Shown in pieces: positions 17,215 through 25,483 of a DNA stretch of 64,000 nt. Origin of the DNA: DATNIB01 sp035604685 (GTDB taxonomy: Bacteria > Actinomycetota > Acidimicrobiia > Acidimicrobiales > RAAP-2); the NCBI GenBank assembly GCA_035604685.1, contig DATNIB010000041.1:18991-82990 (forward strand), read 5' to 3'. The position numbers were made by a program, and so were the translations under genes. How positions within the stretch are numbered: the stretch's first letter is position 1; each line of letters opens with the position of its first letter. The notes below the pieces were generated by a model, which was not told the origin of the DNA, made no database searches, and was given only the letters and a program-made list of their open reading frames with translations.

Positions 17215-19478
17215 CCGGCGTGTCCCCGAACGAGCCGGACTTCGGTGGTCGCATCGGCCGGACCTACCGAGAGTCCACGCCGTGGTGGCCGGACCCCCCC
17301 GCCAGCCTCGGTGGGCCGAACGTCGTCCTCGTCGTCCTCGACGACACCGGGTTCGCCCACTTCGGCTGCTACGGATCCGAGCTCGCCACGCCCAACGTGG
17401 ACCGCCTGGCCGCCGCCGGCCTGCGCTACACGAGCTTCCACACGACGGCCCTCTGCTCGCCCTCGCGCGCCGCCCTGCTCACCGGGCGCAATCCGCACGC
17501 GGTCGGCATGCGGGCGGTATCCAACTGGAACACGGGGTTCCCGAACATGCGCGGCGGCGTCTCGCCGCGCGCGGCCACCCTGGCCGAGCTGCTGCGCGCC
17601 CATGGCTACGCGACCTACGCCGCCGGCAAGTGGCACCTGGCGCCCCTCGACGAGTGTTCCGCCGCCGGACCGCACACCAACTGGCCCCTGCAGAAGGGGT
17701 TCGACCGTTTCTACGGCTTCCTGCAGGCCGAGACCGACCAGTTCTATCCCGAGCTCACGCGGGACAACACCCACGTCGACCCGCCGGGGCGGCCCGAGGA
17801 CGGCTACCACGTGTCCGAGGACATCGTGGACGAGGCCACCGGCTGGATCAGGGACCTCCACTCGATCCGCCCGGACCGACCCTTCTTCTTGTACCTCGCC
17901 TTCGGCGCCACCCACTCCCCCCACCAGTCGCCGCCCGAGTACCTCGGACGCTGGCGCGGGCGGTTCGACGACGGGTACGAGGCGGCGCGGGAGCGCTGGT
18001 TCGCGCACCAGCTGGCGATGGGCGTCGTCCCGGCGGACACGACGCTCGCGCCCCGCAACCCCGGGGTGCCGCCGTGGGGGGACCTCACGGCCAACCAGCG
18101 GGCCTTCTCGGCGCGGCTGCAAGAGGCGTTCGCCGCCATGCTCGAGCACACCGACGCCCAGATCGGGCGGCTGGTCGAGTTCCTCGAGCGCTACGGGCTG
18201 CTCGAGAACACCCTCCTCATGGTCCTCTCCGACAACGGTGCCTCCCGGGAGGGCGGCCCCTACGGCGTCATGGACGAGTTCAGCCACTTCAACGCGGTGA
18301 GAGAGGACATCGACGACCTGGTGGCGCGCCGCCTCGAGGACATCGGCGGCCCGCACTCGCACTCCAACTACCCGTGGGGGTGGGCGCAGGCCGGCAACTC
18401 GCCGCTGCGCTGGTACAAGCAGAACACGTACGGCGGCGGCGTCCGCGACCCCCTCGTCGTGCACTGGCCGCGGGGCATCACCGACGGCGGGTCGTTCCGC
18501 CGGCAGTTCTGCCACGCGGTCGACATCGCGCCCACGATCCTGGCGGTCACCGGCGCCGGTCTGCCCGCACAATTCAACGGGGTGCCCCAGCTGCCCCTGC
18601 ACGGCGCGCCTCTGACCGCTACCTTCTCGGACCCGGCGGCGCCCGCCCCGCGTCCGGTCCAGTACTTCGAGCAGATGGGCCACCGGGGCCTGTGGGCCGA
18701 CGGCTGGAAGATCACCACCTACCACGAGGCGGGCGCGCCCTACTCCGACGACGAGTGGGCGCTCTACCACCTGGACGAGGACTTCTCGGAGTGCCACGAC
18801 CTCTCGGAGCGCCACCCCGACAAGCTGCGCGAGCTCATCGACCTCTGGTGGGTGGAGGCGGGCCAGCACGGTGTGCTCCCGCTCGACGACCGCTCGATCG
18901 AGCTCTTCGCGGCGACGCCCCGGCCCGGGACGCCGCACGACCGCGAGGCCTACGTCTACCACCCCCCGATCGCCCACATCCCGGCCGACGCCGCGCCGCC
19001 CTTCGGCGGGCGGTCCTGGCTGGTCACGGCCGAGGTCGACGTGGAGGCGGGCGGCGCCGAGGGGGTGCTCTACGCGCGCGGCAGCCACAACGTGGGGCAC
19101 AGCTTCTTCGTGAAGGACGGGGCCCTGCAGTTCGACTACAACGCGCTCGGCACCCACCACCGGGTCGCCGCGCCGCTGGCGCTCGGCCCCGGCCAGCACG
19201 TGCTGGCCGCCCGCTTCACCCGGCTGGGCGCGGGCGGGACGCTGACGCTGGCCGCCGACGGTTCGGACCTGGCGGCGATGGACATCCCGAAGATCGTGCG
19301 AATGCTCGGATCCACCGGCCTCGACATCGGCAGCGACGCGCTCTCGCCCGTGGTCGACGACTACCAGGGCCCGTTCCCCTTCACCGGGTCGATCGAGCGG
19401 ATCACCTTCCTGCTGCAGAGCGCCGCCGACGCCGAGGACATCGCCGCCACGGCCCGGGCTGAGTTCGCCAAGGAGTGA
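17211..19478 (+). CDS. Arylsulfatase-type sulfatase
   Basis: 755-aa sulfatase. The formylglycine signature C-x-P-x-R is intact in ALCSPSRAALLTGR, so activation by a formylglycine-generating enzyme encoded elsewhere is required. Metal ligands are in VVLDDTGFAHFG and in LSDNGASREG. The C-terminal ~180 residues, from the YHPPIAHIPAD region on, form a beta-rich domain seen in long arylsulfatases of the AtsB/AtsD type. No signal peptide is visible, so it is likely cytoplasmic. It is coupled to the SDR gene by ATGA overlap and followed directly by DinB. Substrate unknown. Confidence 0.9.
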   Translation: MTGVSPNEPDFGGRIGRTYRESTPWWPDPPASLGGPNVVLVVLDDTGFAHFGCYGSELATPNVDRLAAAGLRYTSFHTTALCSPSRAALLTGRNPHAVGMRAVSNWNTGFPNMRGGVSPRAATLAELLRAHGYATYAAGKWHLAPLDECSAAGPHTNWPLQKGFDRFYGFLQAETDQFYPELTRDNTHVDPPGRPEDGYHVSEDIVDEATGWIRDLHSIRPDRPFFLYLAFGATHSPHQSPPEYLGRWRGRFDDGYEAARERWFAHQLAMGVVPADTTLAPRNPGVPPWGDLTANQRAFSARLQEAFAAMLEHTDAQIGRLVEFLERYGLLENTLLMVLSDNGASREGGPYGVMDEFSHFNAVREDIDDLVARRLEDIGGPHSHSNYPWGWAQAGNSPLRWYKQNTYGGGVRDPLVVHWPRGITDGGSFRRQFCHAVDIAPTILAVTGAGLPAQFNGVPQLPLHGAPLTATFSDPAAPAPRPVQYFEQMGHRGLWADGWKITTYHEAGAPYSDDEWALYHLDEDFSECHDLSERHPDKLRELIDLWWVEAGQHGVLPLDDRSIELFAATPRPGTPHDREAYVYHPPIAHIPADAAPPFGGRSWLVTAEVDVEAGGAEGVLYARGSHNVGHSFFVKDGALQFDYNALGTHHRVAAPLALGPGQHVLAARFTRLGAGGTLTLAADGSDLAAMDIPKIVRMLGSTGLDIGSDALSPVVDDYQGPFPFTGSIERITFLLQSAADAEDIAATARAEFAKE

Positions 19479-19492
19479 CCAGGGGCGATGCC

Positions 19493-20059
19493 ATGGAACC
19501 ACTGATCCTCGACTCGTTGCGCCGGCGGGTGCGGGCGATGCACTCGCTGTGGGAGGAGGCGGTGGCGACGATGGACCTCGACCAGGTGAACCACGTCGAG
19601 CGCGAGCCGGTGCTGCCGATCGCCTTCAGCCTGTTCCACCTGACCCAGATGGAGGACGGGACCACGACGGTCCTAGGTGCGGGCCCGATGGTCTACGACG
19701 CCGCGTGGGCGGACCGGATGGGCCTCGCCATCGCCGACCACGGCAAGAACAAGAGCGTCGACGAGATGGTTCACCAACGGATCGGCGACTACGGCGCGTT
19801 CACCGAGTACATGGGGCTCGTCTTCCAAAAGACCGAGCGCTGGCTGGCCGGCCTGGACCCGGCCACGCTGGAAGACGTCGTGGTGGCGCGACCGTTCCCG
19901 CCCGAGGTCGCGTCCACCTTCAGCGCCCGCGTGGCCGGCGAGCGCGGGATCACGCGGCTCGACGCCACGGAGTGCTGGGTGTACCAGCACGGCCTGCGCC
20001 ACATGGGAGAGATCGAGCACGCCCGGGCCCTGGTCGGCTTGCAGGGCATGACCTCGTGA
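19493..20059 (+). CDS. DinB-like four-helix protein
   Basis: 188-aa DinB/YfiT-like protein (ATG at 19493 with AGGGG 7 nt upstream; a GTG at 19475 overlapping the sulfatase stop would add 6 residues). Possible metal-binding histidines lie in QVNHVERE, in FHLTQMED and in YQHGLRHMGEIEHA, the usual DinB_2 spacing. Many members of this family are thiol-dependent transferases using mycothiol or bacillithiol, which would fit a mycothiol-producing host, but this is inference. It is the third gene of the SDR-sulfatase operon. Confidence 0.75.
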   Translation: MEPLILDSLRRRVRAMHSLWEEAVATMDLDQVNHVEREPVLPIAFSLFHLTQMEDGTTTVLGAGPMVYDAAWADRMGLAIADHGKNKSVDEMVHQRIGDYGAFTEYMGLVFQKTERWLAGLDPATLEDVVVARPFPPEVASTFSARVAGERGITRLDATECWVYQHGLRHMGEIEHARALVGLQGMTS

Positions 20060-20177
20060 GCCTCCTTTGCGGCTGCCTATGCGTGCGGCCGCGCCGAGCC
20101 CGTTGTGGCGGCAGAAGGCACCTGCACAGGCATGGCGACAAGAGATCGAACGGGAGGCCGAGTCTCGGGATGCGGCG

Positions 20178-20933
20178 TCAGTACCGAGGCAGTGCGATGA
20201 AGGCGATCAGATAGGCGAAGGTCCCCGCTCCGATCACCGTGCACGCGTGAAAGATCTCGTGGAACCCGAACACTCCCGGCCAAGGATCAGGTCGCTTGCG
20301 GGCATAGATGAGGGCGCCGACGGTGTACGCAATGCCTGCGATGAGGATGAGGGCAAAGCCGGTCCAGCCAAGGCTGCGTATCAACTGCGGGGAGACGATC
20401 AGAGCGGACCAACCCACCACCATGTACGGAACGGCGACGGCCCACTGCGGTGCGTCGAGCCAGGCCTGGCGCACCACGATGCCCACTATGGCGCCACCCC
20501 AGGCCATGCTGAGGAGCAGCGCCTGGGGCCATCCTGACAGGGCCAAACACGCCACGCCCGTCGATGTCCCGGCGATGCCCACGAAAATGGCGCCGTGGTC
20601 GGCCCGCCGCATGCGACGCCACGCCGGTGCGGACCAGCGGATGCGATGGAACGACGCGCTGGTTCCGAACATGGCCAGCATGGCCAACACGTAGACGCTC
20701 AATGCCGCCCGGCTGCCCCCATCGGGAGCGGCCGCGATGAGGAACGGCCCACCGACGAGCCACGCCACGAAGGCTCCGACGTGCAGCCAGCCCCGCAGCA
20801 CGGGCCGCATCCCGGAGCTGCCGTCCGACCGGCCCTGCTCAGTCTGGGTGACGGTCGTCTTGCCGACCACGCCTGGCCCTGTCACCGCCCCGTCATGGCC
20901 CATCAGCCTGCTCTCTGTGATCCGCCGACTCAA
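20178..20933 (-). CDS. Hemolysin III family (PAQR-like) membrane protein
   Basis: 251-aa membrane protein with about seven hydrophobic helices from residue ~45 on. The family's conserved polar residues are present: SASFHR after the second helix, DHGAIF, and HEIFHACTVIG near the C-terminus, which together form the putative metal site. The first ~40 residues are hydrophilic and variable, and an internal ATG (residue 11) is an alternative start. Function is generally unknown in bacteria. It is not coupled to its neighbours. Confidence 0.88.
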   Translation of the reverse strand: MSRRITESRLMGHDGAVTGPGVVGKTTVTQTEQGRSDGSSGMRPVLRGWLHVGAFVAWLVGGPFLIAAAPDGGSRAALSVYVLAMLAMFGTSASFHRIRWSAPAWRRMRRADHGAIFVGIAGTSTGVACLALSGWPQALLLSMAWGGAIVGIVVRQAWLDAPQWAVAVPYMVVGWSALIVSPQLIRSLGWTGFALILIAGIAYTVGALIYARKRPDPWPGVFGFHEIFHACTVIGAGTFAYLIAFIALPRY

Positions 20934-20988
20934 TCTGGTCGGCGTCCCGTGTCACCCGTACGTCGAAATCATCGGAGGCGCCCAACTT

Positions 20989-21786
20989 TCAAGCTCGGCT
21001 GATACCAGCGAAGAGGTCCGTCTCGGGCACGGGCGCACCGGTGGTGTCGAGAACCCGGACGTAGGTCTCAGTGCCGAATAGGGCGGCGAAGTCGGCGTCG
21101 GGCATGTCTAGCCAGTGCGTGCCGTTGAGCTGACTGCGGTGACTGGCGAGGGCGGCCCGTCGGCGGACCAGGGTGCTCAACGTGTCTACGACGGTCGTGA
21201 TGTCGGCGGTGGCCGTCGCCGGGGCCCGGAGCGCCGGTTGGGGCGCTCCTTCGGCGTTCGCTAACAGCTTGGCTTGCACTCGTTGCATTCGCTGGCGGAA
21301 GGCATCGGTGCGCGCCGTGAAGTAGAGCTTGTGCACCCGATCGACGTCGCGCACGGCGGCGATGGTGGCGCGATGGGCGTGGATGTGATCGGGGTGGCCG
21401 TAGCCGCCGTTGGCCGGGTAGGTGACGACCACGTCGGGGCGGTGCTGTTCGAGCAGCGCTGCGATACGAGCCGCCACCCGCTCCACGGGCACGTTCACGA
21501 ACGCGCCCGGATCAGCATTGGACGACGCGCCAGCCATGCCCGAATCGCCGTAGCCGAGCAGCACGAGCTGAGAGACACCGAGGTGGGTACACGACTGCTC
21601 GAGCTCGACTCGGCGGACCCGCGCAACCTCGACGCGGTCGGCGCCGACCCCGAGGGCGCCGTCGGTGCAGGTGACCACCACCGTGCGCACGCCACGGTCG
21701 GCGTAGAGGGCAAGGATGCCGCCGGTTGAGATGGCTTCGTCGTCTGGGTGGGCGTGGACGGCGAGCAGTGTTCGCGGCCGGCTCAC
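20989..21786 (-). CDS. PIG-L/LmbE family deacetylase (MshB-like)
   Basis: 265-aa zinc N-deacetylase fold. The signature AVHAHPDDEAISTGG is at residues ~9-23 and the second zinc His is in YGHPDHIHAH. VVTCTDGALG and the overall length resemble MshB, which deacetylates GlcNAc-inositol in mycothiol synthesis. Because it overlaps (GTGA) a CelD/BcsL-type acyltransferase and faces a glycosyltransferase with a second PIG-L enzyme, a role in a separate glycoconjugate is as likely. I cannot decide between these. Confidence 0.85.
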   Translation of the reverse strand: MSRPRTLLAVHAHPDDEAISTGGILALYADRGVRTVVVTCTDGALGVGADRVEVARVRRVELEQSCTHLGVSQLVLLGYGDSGMAGASSNADPGAFVNVPVERVAARIAALLEQHRPDVVVTYPANGGYGHPDHIHAHRATIAAVRDVDRVHKLYFTARTDAFRQRMQRVQAKLLANAEGAPQPALRAPATATADITTVVDTLSTLVRRRAALASHRSQLNGTHWLDMPDADFAALFGTETYVRVLDTTGAPVPETDLFAGISRA

Positions 21787-22748
21787 GCGCCCGGCACCTC
21801 ACCTTCGGCGACCGTGTATTCGCCGGTCGCCACACGCAGCTTGTAGCCATGCTGGCCACGACCGAGGTCGACCATCGCCAGACCTCGCGCGGCGGCGAAC
21901 TCGGCCAGGTCGAGAAGAAGGATCAGCCCAGGCGAATAGGGGCCGAGCTCTGGGTCGTAGGCGGGGAACCACCAAGAGAGGCTGGTGAGCCCGCCCAATC
22001 CGAGGTGCACGGCGGCGAGGCGCCCGCCGGCGCGCGTCGTGGCCAGCAGCCCGGCGCAGCCCGGGGCTCCCGAACCCTGCAGGTCCTCCAGTACGGCTCG
22101 GATCCAAGGTCGCTCGAATCGGTCCCACGTGCCGGTGGCGGCGTACTGTGCCGACTTCCAGGCCAAGAGGGCATGAAAGGGCTCCGCGGTCACCTCGGTC
22201 CATTCGGTGACGACGGGGCCGACCTCACGGGCCAGCTTCCGCCGCCGCCTTCGTACCTGAGCCAACACGTCCTTCGACACCGTGGCGACCGCAGTCAGGA
22301 AGGCGTCGTGGCCGGCGGCCAGATCGATCACCGGTGACCGGTGGAGCGCCCGGTGGAAGGGTCCGAAGGCCGACTGCTCGGTGCGCAAGTGGTCGAACTG
22401 CCAGCTCGCCAGGCCACACGCGCGCACCAGCCAACGGGGCTCCCAGTCCAGGTCGGGTCGGCAGACGAATGCTTGGGCGTCGCAGATCCCCGCGCCGATC
22501 GGTGTGCCGAGGTGATCGGGACCCTCCTGGAAGGCGAAGAAGCCGGCGTAGCCCGAGCTGTCCTCCACCACCGCCACCCGCGCGTCGGGCCGTGCCCGGC
22601 CCACCGCCTGGGCGAACTCCGGTGCCAGGAAGGGGCTAGACAGCCCCGGCTGGCCATGCTGGAGAGCCCGCCACCCGGCCAGTTCCGCCTGACCCAACTC
22701 ATCTATCGGCACGACGCGCGCCTGCACCATCAGCTGACCCGGGGCCAT
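21783..22748 (-). CDS. CelD/BcsL-type GNAT acetyltransferase
   Basis: 321-aa protein with an N-terminal half of low conservation (ALQHGQPGLSSPFLAPEFAQ) and a C-terminal GNAT-like domain. The Acetyltransf_6 pattern is visible in SKDVLAQVRRRRRKL, then LATTRAGGRLAAVHLGL and WWFPAYDPELGPYSPGLILL. The C-terminal MVDLGRGQHGYKLR is typical of the BcsL/CelD family. Related proteins accompany exopolysaccharide or glycolipid genes. Start codon uncertain (ATG 22748 or 22730; no clear ribosome site). The stop overlaps the PIG-L start (GTGA), so the two are an operon, divergent from the GT2 gene. Confidence 0.8.
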   Translation of the reverse strand: MAPGQLMVQARVVPIDELGQAELAGWRALQHGQPGLSSPFLAPEFAQAVGRARPDARVAVVEDSSGYAGFFAFQEGPDHLGTPIGAGICDAQAFVCRPDLDWEPRWLVRACGLASWQFDHLRTEQSAFGPFHRALHRSPVIDLAAGHDAFLTAVATVSKDVLAQVRRRRRKLAREVGPVVTEWTEVTAEPFHALLAWKSAQYAATGTWDRFERPWIRAVLEDLQGSGAPGCAGLLATTRAGGRLAAVHLGLGGLTSLSWWFPAYDPELGPYSPGLILLLDLAEFAAARGLAMVDLGRGQHGYKLRVATGEYTVAEGEVPGA

Positions 22749-22790
22749 GGCCGACCGGTGAGCGCCACTCGGTCCGTCGGTAAAATGAAT

Positions 22791-22796
22791 CCCCAG
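22791..22796 (+). promoter_or_regulatory. Putative -10 element for the GT2-PIG-L operon
   Basis: TAAAAT in an otherwise GC-rich spacer, about 55 nt before the GT2 start; a TSS near 22803 would give a ~50-nt leader carrying the AAAGGGG ribosome site. No clear -35 was seen. Confidence 0.4.
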
Positions 22797-22851
22797 GCCA
22801 CGCGGCGAAGCGTACGACCAGCTGCGATTGGTGGTTGCCGAAAGGGGCCGG

Positions 22852-23877
22852 ATGCGCCATCTCGTGATCGGTATCCCGGCCCGCAACGAGGCGGCCACCA
22901 TCGTCGCCCTGGCCGAGGCAATCGAAGACGGGGTGGCGCTGCTCGGCGAGGTCGCCACCGTGGAGCTGGTGCTGGCCTACCAGGACAGCGACGACGACAC
23001 GCTCGGCCGCTTCGTGTCTCGGCACAGTCGGATCCCCCAGCGTGTCCTCCGCTCGCCGGCCGGCGCCTCGGGCAAAGGACGCAACGTCAAGCTGCTCGTC
23101 GAACACGCTGTCGAGCGGGACGCCGACCTGCTCCTTGTCGACGGCGACCTGCGCGACTATGCCCCCGTTGACGTCGCCCGTTTCGTCGCGGCCGGTTACG
23201 ACAACCGCTGGGATCTGGTGCTCCCCTTGTGGTGTCGGCCCTGGGGGCACGCCAACGTCACCAACTACCTGGCCGTGCCGCTCCTCTATGCCCTCTTCGG
23301 TGCCAGGGTCCGCCAGCCTCTCGCTGGCCAGCGTCTGCTCACCCATCCTTGGTTGCGTCGGTTTGCCCCCACCCTCCTCCCCGACGACTATGGCATCGAC
23401 GTCGCCCTGACCATGGCCGTGCTCGACAGCGGCGGACGCGTCGGCCAGGTAGTCATGCCTCGCGTCGATCACGACGACCGGCAGCTCAACAGCCGAACGA
23501 TCATGATCGAAGTGGCCCGCACAATGCTGCAACGCGTCGCCGCCGGACCCGCACGCGACCGCTCCGACCTCGTCGTGCCTGGTGGCTACGCGCGTCAGCT
23601 GACATGGCCCGAGGAGGAAGACGGCGAGGGCGAGGGCGCCGCCAGGCCGGCGGGGTCGGGGGGGTCGTCCGACGCCCGGCGAGCGTGGTTGGATGCCCTG
23701 GCGGCCGCGGTCCGGGAGGCGGCCGCCGGAGCGAACCCCCGGGCGCTGGCCACGGCGCTGACCGACCGGTTCTTCGACCACGCCGACCAGCGGCGGCGCG
23801 AACCGCGCCCCAGGCTCGCCGAGGCCGAGGCCTACGTCTGGGATCTCGCAGACCAGCTCGCCACCCTTCTCTCGTGA
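22852..23877 (+). CDS. GT2 glycosyltransferase, GpgS-like
   Basis: 341-aa GT-A fold enzyme. The start is the ATG at 22852 with AAAGGGG upstream. It begins MRHLVIGIPARNEAATI; the sugar-nucleotide DxD motif is in LLLVDGDLRDY; and PLAGQRLL with PDDYGIDVALTM resemble glucosyl-3-phosphoglycerate and mannosylglycerate synthases (PLSGE and GYGVE motifs). The acceptor is unknown. Residues ~255-275 form an acidic, Gly-rich linker before a C-terminal helical extension. Its stop overlaps the next PIG-L gene (GTGA). Confidence 0.82.
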   Translation: MRHLVIGIPARNEAATIVALAEAIEDGVALLGEVATVELVLAYQDSDDDTLGRFVSRHSRIPQRVLRSPAGASGKGRNVKLLVEHAVERDADLLLVDGDLRDYAPVDVARFVAAGYDNRWDLVLPLWCRPWGHANVTNYLAVPLLYALFGARVRQPLAGQRLLTHPWLRRFAPTLLPDDYGIDVALTMAVLDSGGRVGQVVMPRVDHDDRQLNSRTIMIEVARTMLQRVAAGPARDRSDLVVPGGYARQLTWPEEEDGEGEGAARPAGSGGSSDARRAWLDALAAAVREAAAGANPRALATALTDRFFDHADQRRREPRPRLAEAEAYVWDLADQLATLLS

Positions 23878-24632
23878 GCCCCACCATCGTCCTCGCCCCC
23901 CACCCAGACGACGAGGTGCTCGGCACCTCCACCATCCTCCGACGCGGGCCCACCACCGTGGTCCACGTCACCGACGGCGTTCCCCCATGGACCGACCCGA
24001 CGGCCTGGGCAACCCTCCAGGAGCGGCGCCAGGCCGAGTGCGCGGCGGCGTGGGCCGTGCTCGGCGCCGACGTGGCCGGGTCCATCCAGCTCGGTTTCGA
24101 CGACCTAACGGTCTGGCGCGCCGTCCCCCAGCTCGCCGACGTCCTCACCGACCACCTCACCCGGTCGGAACCCGCCACGGTCCACGTCCCCGCCCACCAA
24201 GGCGGCCACCCAGACCATGACGCCACCTTCGCCGCCGCGCTCATCGCCCGGCGGCGGACCGGTGACCGCCACCGTTGGCGGGTGTACGGCCTCTACGGCT
24301 ATCCCTCGGGTGGGCGGCTCGCCTTCGGCGCCCTCGAGCGCAGCCACTACCAGCACGCCAGCCGTGTCGGGGACACCACCACCGAACTCGAACGCAAGGC
24401 GGCCGCCCTCCGCTGCTTCACCAGCCAGCTCTTCCCCGGGTCGATCGTGCAACGTTGGCTCGATGCCCCTGCCGCCGAAGGTGACGCGCCACTCCCGGAT
24501 GGCCTACCGACGAAGGCCGCCGCCTGCTTCTACGACCAAGAGCTTGACTTCGCCCACTACGGCGTCACGGGAACCACCGTCCGCGTGGCCCTCGACCTCG
24601 CGCTGACGGACTCGACCGCGGGGGAGGCCTGA
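23874..24632 (+). CDS. PIG-L/LmbE family deacetylase (second copy)
   Basis: 252-aa zinc deacetylase with IVLAPHPDDEVLGTS at the N-terminus and the second zinc motif QGGHPDHDATFAAA. It differs clearly from the PIG-L protein at 20989-21786, so it is not a recent duplicate. The GTG start overlaps the GT2 stop (GTGA), implying translational coupling and a shared pathway: the glycosyltransferase would attach an N-acetylated sugar and this enzyme would unmask the amine. That order of events is inference. Confidence 0.85.
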   Translation: MSPTIVLAPHPDDEVLGTSTILRRGPTTVVHVTDGVPPWTDPTAWATLQERRQAECAAAWAVLGADVAGSIQLGFDDLTVWRAVPQLADVLTDHLTRSEPATVHVPAHQGGHPDHDATFAAALIARRRTGDRHRWRVYGLYGYPSGGRLAFGALERSHYQHASRVGDTTTELERKAAALRCFTSQLFPGSIVQRWLDAPAAEGDAPLPDGLPTKAAACFYDQELDFAHYGVTGTTVRVALDLALTDSTAGEA

Positions 24633-24676
24633 GGCGGGATGGTCGCGACGCGGTAGGGCATGACGCGGGCCGGCGA

Positions 24677-24682
24677 TAGCCT
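24677..24682 (+). promoter_or_regulatory. Putative -10 element for the enoyl reductase
   Basis: TAGCCT ends 8 nt before the ATG at 24691, with no Shine-Dalgarno between, consistent with a leaderless transcript. Confidence 0.4.
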
Positions 24683-24690
24683 CGCCCCCC

Positions 24691-25473
24691 ATGGGACTCT
24701 TGGCCGGCAAGCGCCTCCTCATCACCGGCGTGCTGACGGACGCCTCGCTCGCCTTCGCGGTGGCCAAGCTGGCCCAGGAGGAGGGAGCGGAGATCGTGCT
24801 CTCGGGGGCCGGTCGCGGCCTCAACCTCACCAAGCGGATCGCCCGCAAGCTGCCCGAAGCACCCGAGGTGCTCGAGATCGACGTCACCCTGCCGGAGCAG
24901 CTGGCGGCGGCGGCCAACGCGCTCGGCGAGCGGTGGGGCCGGCTCGACGGCCTGCTGCACGCGATCGGCTTCGCTCCTCCCGACTGCCTCGGGCAGGGCA
25001 TGTTCGCGGCGGGCTGGGACGACGTGAGCACCGCGCTGCACGTGAGCGCGTACTCTCTCAAGGCCCTGGCCGAGCACTTCACGCCGCTCCTCGAGGTGGG
25101 CGGGTCCGACGGCGGCGCCTCGATCGTGGGTCTGGACTTCGACGCCACGCTGGCCTGGCCCCTCTACGACTGGATGGGCGTGGCCAAGGCCGCCCTCGAG
25201 TCGCTCACCCGCTACCTCGCCCGGGACCTCGGGCCCAAGGGCATCCGGGTGAACCTGGTGGCGGCCGGCCCGCTGCGCACGATGGCCGCCAAGTCCATCC
25301 CGGGCTTCGACGCCTTCGAGGACACCTGGGCGGAGCGCTCGCCGCTCGGGTGGGACGTGCACGACTCGACCGCGGTCGCCAAGGCCTGCGTGGCGCTGCT
25401 CTCGGACTGGTTCCCGATGACAACCGGCGAGATCCTCCACGTCGACGGCGGCGTCCACGCGGTGGGCGCCTGA
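24691..25473 (+). CDS. fabI: Enoyl-[acyl-carrier-protein] reductase (NADH), InhA type
   Basis: 260-aa divergent SDR that reduces the enoyl-ACP double bond in fatty-acid elongation. The N-terminus GKRLLITGVLTDASLAFAVA is the typical FabI/InhA nucleotide loop. LLHAIGFAPPDCLG follows. The catalytic YX6K lies in PLYDWMGVAKAALES, preceded by GLDFDATLAW, which is close to the InhA sequence. The end GEILHVDGGVHAVGA is standard. The closeness to InhA supports an actinobacterial host. It stands alone, convergent with the chelatase operon. Confidence 0.93.
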   Translation: MGLLAGKRLLITGVLTDASLAFAVAKLAQEEGAEIVLSGAGRGLNLTKRIARKLPEAPEVLEIDVTLPEQLAAAANALGERWGRLDGLLHAIGFAPPDCLGQGMFAAGWDDVSTALHVSAYSLKALAEHFTPLLEVGGSDGGASIVGLDFDATLAWPLYDWMGVAKAALESLTRYLARDLGPKGIRVNLVAAGPLRTMAAKSIPGFDAFEDTWAERSPLGWDVHDSTAVAKACVALLSDWFPMTTGEILHVDGGVHAVGA

Positions 25474-25483
25474 CCGGCACCGG

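Noticed and set aside
17148..19502. Minus-strand open frame opposite the sulfatase
   Set aside because: Shadow of the sulfatase, which carries the CxPxR and metal motifs.
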